Assembly: GCA_949318235.1 (NCBI GenBank)
Contig: OX439128.1
Location: 48,508,030-48,572,029, forward strand
DNA: 64,000 bases
Source: Ecdyonurus torrentis
Lineage: Eukaryota; Arthropoda; Insecta; Ephemeroptera; Heptageniidae
Direction: 5' to 3'
Shown: piece after piece, positions 36,025 through 64,000 of the stretch
How the letters are laid out: each line of letters opens with the position of its first letter
Position numbering within the stretch: the first letter of the stretch is position 1
Translations under genes and position numbers: made by a program
Notes under the pieces: model-generated
The model's input: the letters and a program-made list of their open reading frames with translations, nothing else
Told to the model about the DNA's origin: nothing
Databases searched by the model: none

Positions 36025-36375
36025 TTAAAGCTATAGACCATATGAAACAACATGACATGCTTTTTAATGATTAAAACAAGGTAAAAGCATAATGGGGTCA
36101 CCAAAACTGATGACAGTTTTTGTTTGTTTAGAATGTAAATGTGGCCCCACAAGAAAATACTGTAAGGAATATAATATGCTACTAAAGTGACAATTTCAGT
36201 TTCTAACGCCAGAAACAGGCAAAAATTAGTATACAAAATGTTGTGAGGGTTGCATTAATTGAAATTTTCTGAACATTGCTATATAAGGAGCTGCAGTTGA
36301 GTTTTGAGACAAGCTAATGTTATTTATGTAAGTCCCATCAAGTGATATGACGTTTTCTTCTGGTCTATTCCTTTA
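36025..36375. mobile_element. TTAA-flanked MITE, AGGCATAGAC family, copy 3 (inverted)
   Basis: 351 bp between TTAA at 36025-36028 and 36372-36375. Terminal repeats AGCTATAGACCATATGAA and the complement of TTCTGGTCTATTCCT. The interior is collinear with 18567-18919 read in reverse, and the length is nearly identical. Confidence 0.86.
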
Positions 36376-43125
<6,750 letters not shown>

Positions 43126-43339
43126 CTAAGTCATGTGTTTAGAACTCGAGTCTGTGTTACATGAATCTGCTACATTGGACAAACCATGACCTTTGCTGCT
43201 CACAACACTCAACATCGATAGAGAGGGCTTAGGCGATTTCTTAGGTAGTTTAGTTATAGGGCGAGCATGAAGGTCATGGTTCACGAAGATGTAGAAGAAA
43301 GAGGGACCACTCCACACTTGGGAGTTGTCGAGTGGTAAC

Positions 43340-43342
<3 letters not shown>
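43126..43342 (-). CDS. possible coding fragment, unidentified
   Basis: A visibly GC-richer block bounded at its 5' side (minus strand) by GT repeats. One minus-strand frame is open through it and ends at TAG just after KHMT. It includes WSGPSFFYIFVNHDLHARPI and a Ser/Lys-rich tail. A candidate acceptor (CCCAAG, ending 43316) precedes WSGPS, but the tract before it is a poor polypyrimidine stretch. I recognise no family. It could be a terminal exon, a pseudogene piece or chance. Confidence 0.25.

Positions 43343-43409
<67 letters not shown>
43343..43409. repeat. (TG)n microsatellite
   Basis: 67 bp of TG passing into TA-rich sequence. Confidence 0.97.
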
Positions 43410-43416
<7 letters not shown>

Positions 43417-43729
43417 AATATATATATATAATATATATATAATAAATGAGTATATTTTGGCTCTAGATTTTTAACAGTAATAATAATAATGTCAACAATC
43501 CATCCCGCAGTTTTTTTTCTTTAAAAATAAAGAAATTCTCATGAACAAAAATGTGTATGCGTGTCATAATTATATTTGAGCCATGTGCCATGTCCCTTGC
43601 TCGTGTATGTAAGTGCTACAAGTGAGACATAGACTCGTGCTAGACACATGTCACACACGATGTATTAGACTGCATGTCCTAGCGTGCACCAACATCAACG
43701 TCATTTACGTGATTTGACGGGAAAAAAGT

Positions 43730-43827
43730 ACTGGCAAAATGAGTTATTTTCCTATGCAGCCCATAGCCTATGTTATTGAGAGATCAAAAATAGCGACGAC
43801 TTTAACATGAATGCATAGACCCTATTG
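43730..43827. mobile_element. MITE, TAGGGTSTATG family, truncated copy 3
   Basis: CTGGCAAAATGAGTTATTTT, CCTATG, TGTTATTGAG and AATGCATAGACCCTATT match the terminal 100 bp of copy 1 in reverse. The remainder is absent. Confidence 0.82.
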
Positions 43828-43846
43828 AATTGTACACTGTGATGGG

Positions 43847-46666
<2,820 letters not shown>

Positions 46667-46734
<68 letters not shown>

Positions 46735-46904
46735 GTATACTGTATATCGCTTTTTACTTTAATTGTTATATGCGAACACGCACACATTATCATGTATGTA
46801 TTATAATTATAAATTTTTAATATCAATTTGAAATATAAATTTTAAACAAAAGAGACTTTTTTTTTATTCTTTAAAAATCAATATGAAGATTTAATTAACA
46901 TTAT

Positions 46905-46963
<59 letters not shown>
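46667..46963. repeat. (CT)n and (GA)n microsatellites in opposite sense
   Basis: CT at 46667-46731 and GA at 46910-46963. These are complementary tracts about 180 bp apart that could pair with each other. Confidence 0.95.
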
Positions 46964-46965
<2 letters not shown>

Positions 46966-47280
46966 AAGGGGAGCAATGAAAAGAAAGGGAAAGCAATTAC
47001 GTTAAAAAGAAACGTCTCATAAATATGAAAATTAAATTATAGAGCCAAATACTTTGATAACTTTCCATTTATTTTATTTTCATCCTAAGTAATAATAAAG
47101 GATATGACTTTAAGGTATATATATATTTTTATCATTATTTTCTTGTCAAACACAATATCACAAGGACAGATTTTTTTTTCAAAAACAAACATCTTTGAAA
47201 TGTTTGTAAACAAGCAGAGGAATAACAAATTTTTATTAAAAATAACCATCAAAGCAAAAGAGATCTCATATACAAAATAT

Positions 47281-47287
<7 letters not shown>

Positions 47288-47354
<67 letters not shown>

Positions 47355-47371
47355 CATTTATTATTGGCTAA

Positions 47372-47451
<80 letters not shown>
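47288..47451. repeat. two (TA)n microsatellites
   Basis: 47288-47348 and 47375-47451, split by CTGTAGCATTTATTATTGGC. Confidence 0.96.
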
Positions 47452-47454
<3 letters not shown>

Positions 47455-47972
47455 AAGTTGTAAGGAGACTCTGCAAGCTTAGAAATGTAATTTTAATTAC
47501 AATACTTGAGTACTATAATAATTTGTTTTACATATTTTACATCTATAGGATTGTGTGGTATTTTTGTATCATTAAATTTAATATTATTATTTTTAATGAC
47601 AACATTTTTGAAGAAGAGATTTTAAAAATTAAAAAAGCTTTCTGCTATACACAGAAAGTTATTATGATTCTCTTTTGTGTCATAAAATGCAATTTTCTCA
47701 TGCTGTGCGTTCGCCAGTCCTAGCGACATAAAAAAAAATCATAATTATTATGTAATGTGTTCTTTTTACAGGCACTTTTACATCATCATTATTTTTTTTT
47801 TCATTACAGTAGCAAAATATTATTATATAATTTAAGTTTTTATGGTATTTTTTTATTGTTACGTTTACATGTATAAATGAGTAATAGTCAAATTTAAACA
47901 AAGTGCACCGTTTACGTATCCTGCATGCAATTTTGACCTATTAAAAAAAGAAGAAAAAGAAGAAGAAGAAGG

Positions 47973-48004
<32 letters not shown>

Positions 48005-49355
48005 AAACAATATTATTTTTAAGCTGTCATTTTAAAAAATTAATAAATAACTATAATTTAATTCATTAATATACGATACTACATGCCGTTTTTTTTATTT
48101 AGTTAATTTACTAAATAATTCCAAAAATTAACTTAATTACTTAGTAGGTCTGACATTTTATCCATTATCAAATAATTCTACTTATGTATTATGTGCAAGA
48201 GAGAGAGAGAGAGAGAGAGAATAAAGCAAGAACAGAATTCCTTATGTATATTTTAATAATAGGCATTTTAATTGTAGATATATCAAAAGATATTAAACAT
48301 TCTTTCTTTCATTTATCTCTCTCCTCCAATCAGCATTATTTAAAGGCGATTAAAGAAGTAAAGAGATATTTCAAATTTTCAAAATGTAATTATTTGATTT
48401 TTTTTTTATAAAAAAGATGAAAAAGTTAGAATAAAATTTTAATTAGTAGTGTGATCATCAAACACTATTTATTTCTTCTATTTTGAATTTGTAAAAAACT
48501 AACTAAAAAAGCACCAATTTGTTAAATAATTGAAATATAGAAGCAAAAAATGTTATTATTTTTCAATTTTCTTGTTTTAATTTACTCTCTAAAGCTAAAG
48601 TGACAATAGTGTTTCATAAAAAAAAAAAAAAAAAAAAAAAAGTTAATAATAATAAATTAAAATACCAACAAAATCCTATGCAAGAAATTTTAGCCAGAGT
48701 TTTAGAGAGAGAGAGAGAGAGAGAGTTTTAGAGTGCTCTAGCCAGGCCAGTTTAATCTGTCACTGCCACCTATTGCCATAAAATTGTGTTACCAAGGCAA
48801 AGTTTTCTCAATGTTTCTCAGGTTTCTATATTCAAAAATAATAGCAACAAAAATATCAAAATAAATTTCTATTATTATATCAACTAGTTTATTTGATTAT
48901 TATATACTTATACTTTCACTGTGGTAGGTTGAAGCACTTTAAATATACAATCCTAATTATAAGTTAAATTGTTCTTATTTCATGGTTGCAACCTTTATAA
49001 CAAAATCTAAACTAAGGTTTCTGCAGATTGCAACTAATGACAGTTAATATTTTAAAAGAAAATTCCTTGATCTGAAAGTTACTACACTTTTAAATTGTTA
49101 AAATTCGTAAATAATATTTTATAAAAAAAAAGTTTTTATCAATGAAAGTTTCTAATAGTAAGTCTAAACTTCATTTAAAGTACTTGGAAAATGTAAAAAA
49201 AGTAATATACAAGAATTTTTATTTTAAATAAACAAATATTTTTTATTCTTTACAATATATCAAATATATGAAATATAATATATATTTACAATATAATCTC
49301 TATTCAATTATATTATGTATTATTTTGTACATAATTTTTTTAAAAACCACATTGT
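47452..49355. other. AT-rich non-coding
   Basis: GAA-rich then poly-A at 47947-48002, GA at 48198-48221 and 48704-48725, poly-A at 48619-48641. No gene recognised. Confidence 0.6.
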
Positions 49356-49473
49356 AATGTTTGTAAACTCCGTTTCCTTGCTCCAAAAAATGCGCAATTC
49401 AATTTAAAAAATGCATTAGGTGATGGTAATTTAATCATGGTTTGAAGCATAAAAAAACAGTGTTTACAAACAT
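49356..49473. mobile_element. MITE, GTTYGTAAAC family, copy 2
   Basis: 118 bp: AATGTTTGTAAACTCCGTTT at the left mirrored by ACAGTGTTTACAAACAT at the right, with core TTGCTCCAAAAAATGCGCAA and GCATTAGGTGATGG. Confidence 0.88.
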
Positions 49474-49661
49474 CATTCATATTAATAATGTCAAACAGAC
49501 AATAATTTAAAAAAGATAGAAAATTTAACATTAAAGCAGCTACCAAGTAACGGAATGTTGGGAAAATATAACCATGGAATATTTTGAAAATGATTCTAAA
49601 TATAACAATTTGAGTGACAATTGACAACTTTAAGTAGATTTTTTATTGTTGCAAACTTAAG

Positions 49662-49786
49662 GCTTGTTTGTAAACTTGCGTTATCTTCCCTTCCGCCCCC
49701 CAATGCGTAATTTTGTTTAAAAAGCATTAGTTGATCAACATTTTTTTGTGTTCTAAAGCACACAAAATAGGGGTTACAAACAAGCT
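49662..49786. mobile_element. MITE, GTTYGTAAAC family, copy 3
   Basis: 125 bp: GCTTGTTTGTAAACTTGCG mirrored by GGGTTACAAACAAGC, with core AATGCGTAATTTTG and AAAAGCATTAGTTGATCAAC. Lies only 188 bp from copy 2 and is clearly diverged from it. Confidence 0.87.
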
Positions 49787-50098
49787 TGTCACTATGGAAA
49801 AACAAAACACTAATGCTATGTTCACAGTGGAATTTCATGTAAAGGTACTAAACAGTAATGGAAGTGCCAGAAAAAGAAACCATGTGATGTTAAAAGTGGG
49901 AGGTCTAGCATGCTTGTGGAAGTTTTCTTCCACTTTTACTGTCATATGATTTCCGTTTTCTGCACATTCTCTTCCCATTTTCAGACACATACAAAAAATT
50001 TCAGAGCTAGCATATTGGACATTGATTGCCACTATGAAACAATGCATTTTAAATGAACATTCATACAAGGCACTTTGCATCTCAACTCACTAGCAGTT

Positions 50099-50217
50099 GT
50101 GAAATCACTCAAATAGTTGACAACAATGTTGATTTCCACAAGTAAAACTATTCAAAACTATGGATAGTTAACAACAAATTTAATTTCCATAACTGAAACT
50201 GGTCGAGTGATGTCACT
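50099..50217. mobile_element. possible small MITE
   Basis: TGAAATCACTCAAATAGTT at the left against AACTGGTCGAGTGATGTCA at the right, complementary with about four mismatches, around internally similar halves (AACAATGTTGATTTCCA, AACAAATTTAATTTCCA). No second copy seen. Confidence 0.4.
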
Positions 50218-50691
50218 TCCACCTTGTGTTCATATTTTTGGTATACCATCTTGGGCACTGTGTACCTATTAAAAGTTAACAACAATAAAAAAAATTGTAC
50301 CGTAAGAGAAGATGTCAATTCAACAGAAATATTTAGTATAAAATTACAGAAAAGTTGTTTAAAATCATTTAAATATAATCTGTTACTTACTATTTTTTTT
50401 ATTTATTTATTATTTTAACTATCTTGGTATAAAATATAAATACTTAGAAATGAAATTATATGTTTGTACTATTTATATATTAGCACTCCCCATTATTAGG
50501 GGGTTAAATAAGGCATTAAAATACTGAATTTATTATTTCTAGTCTTGCTATTTCAGAATTTGAGATACACAATAAAAATACTTTCAATGAAATACTAATC
50601 AGCAATGATACTTAAATATTTGCTGTAGATTTTGCTATGATTCACCCCATGCTTGCACAAAGTTGTAAGAGTAAACAGAATTACAATTTAC

Positions 50692-50716
50692 GGGGGGGGG
50701 GGGGGGGGGGGGGGGG
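50692..50716. repeat. poly-G run of 25
   Basis: Twenty-five consecutive G on the plus strand, the only long G run in a region otherwise dominated by A/T runs. A four-stranded G structure is possible. Confidence 0.97.
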
Positions 50717-50730
50717 AACTTGTAGTTAGG

Positions 50731-50941
50731 ATGAATATGAAAGAAAAGGATAGAAAAACTGGCAAAGGTCTTAACACAGTAGAAGTTCTATGGAGAGGTC
50801 AAGGTCTCACATGGCACACAGTTTAGTTATACAAACATTACAAGTAAAACTCTGTGCCACAAGATACTTTGACCTCACCATAGAACTTCTACTATGGTAA
50901 GGCCCTTACTGGCATTTCTATCCTTTTCTTTTACTATTCAT
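50731..50941. mobile_element. 211-bp palindromic MITE
   Basis: The left ATGAATATGAAAGAAAAGGA and right TCCTTTTCTTTTACTATTCAT ends are complementary. Inner arms GTAGAAGTTCTATGGAGAGG and CCTCACCATAGAACTTCTAC also pair. Two partial relatives ending TATCCTTTTCT lie at about 52627-52690 and 52775-52830, inside the last fringe intron. Confidence 0.88.
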
Positions 50942-51336
50942 TTAAACAAAATTACAGTTAATTTTTGAAATTCTAAATACATTTTGTCAAAGAAATATTT
51001 AAAAACAAGTAGGACGAGCAGCAAATTTTTATAACTTTGTGTTACATATTATGGGTTATTTTAACACTTTAGAGATACTTCGCAAGTTTTTTTTTTTTTT
51101 TTATATATATAAAAGAGATACAGAATATTTTTTATGATCAAGAACAATGAAAGAATTATGTCACAGTCAAAATCATTTTTGTAAAAATTATAATGAAAAA
51201 GTAAAAATCAGATCTACTGAAGAGATTCTTATACAAATTGTTTACAAAAGCATACAAAAAAATTAAAATAAAAATACTATGAAACTCAATTCAGAATTCA
51301 TGAAAAGTAAATACGTATAAAAACATGCACTTTGCA

Positions 51337-51951
51337 TTTATTTGTAGTAAAAATAGAACATTAAACCTTTTCAACACGTTTATATAATTAAAAGAAATGC
51401 AATTCTTGATTTTAAATTTTATACTTGTGTACTTCTGATTTTTGCTAATAAAACTTATAATGTAATAATTTTAGCAAGAATAAACTTTGTTTCCAGTCTA
51501 ATTAAAGAAAAATGCCTAAATTTCACTCTTACATGTATATTTTAATTACATGTATAACATTGTATTAATATTAACAAATATATATTTATGGTACTAAAGT
51601 TAATAAGCACATTTTACAAAATAGAGCTATAATGTCAACAGAAGATATTAGGCATCAGTGTTAAAATTTCAAACATCCATCATAAAATACAAAGTATTTT
51701 TTGTAAATTAGTAAGGCATTATTGGTAAAAATAAAATGTTATATAATTTTAGTAAAAATAAGTTGATAGCACTCAACCTAAATTCTTCAACGTCAACAAT
51801 ATATGTATAATATATTTTTACAATAGTGTTTTAGAGTTGATATTTACAAGTAAGGGTTTGAGATTCTCGTAGAGAAACTTTGCAGGGTTAGACTAGCTGC
51901 GGATCACTCAGGGTTTTCCTGCTTCACTTTAAGTTACGTCACTTTGTGTCG
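51337..51951 (-). other. probable fringe 3' UTR
   Basis: Sequence directly after the stop codon of fringe. On the sense strand the first AATAAA I see is at 51342-51337, about 610 bases after the stop, with an ATTAAA variant earlier, near 51540. The true cleavage site is not determinable from sequence alone. Confidence 0.35.
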
Positions 51952-61284
<9,333 letters not shown>

Positions 61285-61361
61285 CTATTTAAACACACAG
61301 GAGAAATACGAGCATTAGACACGCTATAACAAGATTAATCAACGCAAAGGGTTGCGTCTTA

Positions 61362-61475
61362 ATAATGCTGTTCGTAAACCCTGTTCTCTTGCACCAAAAA
61401 AATGCGCATTCCATTTGATTAACCATAGGTGATCGTCATTTTAGGAGCAAAGAACAGGGTTTACGAACAGCATTA
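61362..61475. mobile_element. MITE, GTTYGTAAAC family, copy 4
   Basis: About 114 bp. The left end AATGCTGTTCGTAAACCCTG is mirrored by CAGGGTTTACGAACAGCATT at the right. The middle carries the family core (CTTGCaCCAAAAAA, TGCGCA, a CATT-like stretch). It lies 78 bp upstream (gene sense) of fringe exon A. Relatives are at 13416, 49356 and 49662. Too short to code for anything. Confidence 0.88.
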
Positions 61476-62938
61476 ATATCTCATCATAAGACATTAATTC
61501 AAATACTATTACGATTTTCTTCTTCTTCTTTTATAATCTAAGGCTCAAGGATATATATTATAAATTTAAAGCCAAAACTATATGTTGTATACATAAAGAC
61601 TATTGCATTTGATAACAATAAAGCTGCATATGGTATAGAAGCTCATTAAATAGTAACAAATGATGCAACTCTAATTTTTTTCCCTACTCTTTAAGAATAA
61701 AATAATTTGTCTGCCTCGTCACGTTAAGTAACGAGTTACAGAAAAGAAAAAAAAAAGAAAAAAAAAAAAAAAAAAGAATCAAAATAATATTTTTTAACAA
61801 AAGAATATATGAAAAAAAAAATCATTTTCCCGCTGCCTAGAAAAATTATATCGTGAGATATATATAATATAGTTTGACGAGTCATCTTATAAATATGACT
61901 TTACCGACTTATAATATCTCTAAACTGTGCCCTTTATATGAAGAAATATAATCAAGTAGCTCAAATTTGATAACATTTAGTAGAAATATTTTTCTCACAC
62001 ATATTATTTCTCCATTCAGCACAACATGCAAGCATCATAGAAGACGATGATACAGCGCATCTTTTTTATTCTCTATTATATAGCAGGCAAAGCTCTCATT
62101 ATTGCGCCGTACCATTGTTATATCATAAAAATAACCAATGCAATAGTGCACTCAACTATTTTACAGGTAAAATATATAAAATTATATACAAAAGTTTAAG
62201 CATCAAGCGAGTCAAGATGCTGTATTTTCGCACAAATGTTTGTTATTTCTTTCATTTAAAATCCATTGAAATTGCAATTAAATGATGGTTCATGGTATGA
62301 TTAAAATAATTTTATACTTTATTATGTAATGTAAATAATAATTTAAAATCAATGAAGCTTATAATGTGTATGAATTACACGTCATATAGTATGAAGGACG
62401 AATTCTTTAGCCTTACTAAAAAAAATTTGATGAGAAATGTGTATTATATATATAATTTGATAATTTTCTTGACTTTTATTAATATCAATCTTTTTTAATT
62501 TGTACGTTGAAATAAAATGATAATAATTATTAAATTTTATATAATTATATATAATTAATGATTATAAAGAAAAGTATATATAATTATACGTATCACTGTA
62601 AAATATCAATGAAATTTCATGGTTGGGGACATATAAATGACATCATAGAAAGTGATGCTGTGCATATCCCGTCTCTCTCTCTTCGTCATATATTATACAA
62701 TAATAATAATATATATATATATATAAAAAAGATAGTGTTCCCCATAGAGAATCCTTCATCATATATAGTGAAATATTAAATGTAATTGAGGCTAGGGGAG
62801 GTTATATGATAGACGTATCGCCCGGATACTTCCAATGAGTATCAATTAAGAGAACAGTCCAGGGAATGGTCCATAGCACGCACGTCCTGCATACGAGACA
62901 TCTCATTAACACACGACAAGATCATTTGCTATAACAGC

Positions 62939-62996
<58 letters not shown>

Positions 62997-63534
62997 CGTT
63001 CACTTTTTATAGTATACGTCATAGGAAATAAAAGTAAATAAATTTTATTATACTTTTTGCAATAATAAATATAGATTTTTTTTATTAATTATAAGTAAAA
63101 AGAGGATATAGAAATTGAAATCATGCAGCAGGTGCTTTTTTTTAAAGTACATCCTGTACAGGTGATTTTTTTTAATGTTAAAACTGAGATACTTTGATTT
63201 TATTTTGAATAGCAACAAAATATTTTATCAAATTTATTCAATCAATTGTAACCGAAAGAATACTACGAATACGAATATATAAAAAAAAGTATTATAATAT
63301 AGTGTCGGAATAAGATGAAAAGATTTGTTTTTTAAGAAATAATGACAGTAAAATTATCTACCATATTATATTTTTTCAAGCACAAATATTGAAATGTGAT
63401 TACGTTGAGGAAATTTTGCAAGAAACGCGACATAAAAAAATTTCAAACATGAATCTGCAATTGTAATAAAGTATTGAAGAAAATGTTTAAGATATACGAC
63501 ATCTAATAAGCAGTTTTTTATATAATACAATTTA

Positions 63535-63571
<37 letters not shown>

Positions 63572-64000
63572 TTATTTTTATTAAAATAAACAGTAAAATA
63601 AAAGTGTTTTTAAGATTACAGTAACGATGATTTTTTTTAGGTGCTTAACGAAGTGGAACAATTACTCATCTTAATTCCTATTTTTATTTCATGACGATAT
63701 TTTTGAATACTATTACACGAAGCATAAAAATGGTAATTACTACAATTAAATTTTATAAAGTTACACCTGCCGTTCTGAGTATAATACAGACACAGGAAGA
63801 GAGGAGGGGAAGTGGACAAGTCTGAATACGTAATATGTATAATATAATGCATTGTTGTATCCATATGTACTGTACAAGTATATACGTCATACTAGGCACC
63901 AGGCCGCCGCAGTAGAGAGCTCACAGTGAACCGGAAGTAGCAAGCCAAGGGTCAAAAAGGTCTCATAATAGATGAAATCATCCGACCTTATCTTTATATA
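61476..64000. other. AT-rich stretch, probably upstream fringe intron
   Basis: No further fringe exon was recognised in either strand here. It holds poly-A at 61748-61775 and 63537-63565, TA repeats at 62943-62991, and patches of less AT-rich DNA near 62790-62930 and 63890-63980 with no recognisable product. Confidence 0.6.

Noticed and set aside
62790..62940. Less AT-rich block as an upstream fringe exon
   Set aside because: No frame gives the expected upstream fringe motifs, and the frame after a candidate AG soon meets a stop.

Overview
This is a strongly AT-rich stretch (A+T looks close to three quarters, estimated by eye) of an invertebrate animal nuclear genome. The evidence is a Notch-pathway fringe gene with GT-AG introns, tRNA-derived SINE-like sequences, many short inverted-repeat transposons of the MITE type, and very dense microsatellites (GA/TC, TA, GT, poly-A, GAAT, GAAA, CAA). 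There are no operons, ribosome binding sites or other prokaryotic signals. I cannot name the species or settle the phylum.

The one confidently identified protein gene is on the minus strand at the right: the 3' part of a fringe beta-1,3-N-acetylglucosaminyltransferase. Five coding exons read in order 61284-61125, 58293-58208, 53929-53859, 53279-53102 and 52006-51952. They join in frame (phases 0, 2, 1, 2) into 182 residues plus a stop. The DDD metal-binding motif, the glycine-rich FATGGAGFC block, the LPDDVTMGY block, FHSHLEP and the short C-terminal tail ending FCPR are all present. The final exon is only 55 bp and was found by eye. The 5' exons (signal anchor, stem and first half of the catalytic domain) must lie beyond the right edge. 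The gene's introns hold MITEs, a three-unit tandem repeat with a different microsatellite in each unit, and a GC-richer island.

The left 51 kb is probably intergenic or intronic. From left to right: a GGGTCC/GGACCC palindrome cluster (465-592); a 2-kb inverted repeat (594-2580); a GC-rich retroposon-like insertion (7777-8209); a 939-bp near-perfect palindrome with tRNA-like genes plus a third tandem copy (9074-10345), embedded in TA repeats; several MITE families at 12.7-19.4 kb; a 589-bp nearly pure GAAT array (23770-24358); two SINE-like elements (about 26.93-27.21 kb and 31.04-31.36 kb); more MITE copies at 31.5-36.4, 43.7 and 49.4-50.9 kb; and one possible small coding fragment at 43.1-43.3 kb.

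The most notable pattern outside the gene is that several unrelated MITE families carry the palindrome TGACGTCA (a CREB/ATF-type site). Together with a lone copy near 4.2 kb this gives at least eight perfect copies, where base composition predicts fewer than one. No complete transposase or reverse transcriptase, rRNA gene or CRISPR array was seen.
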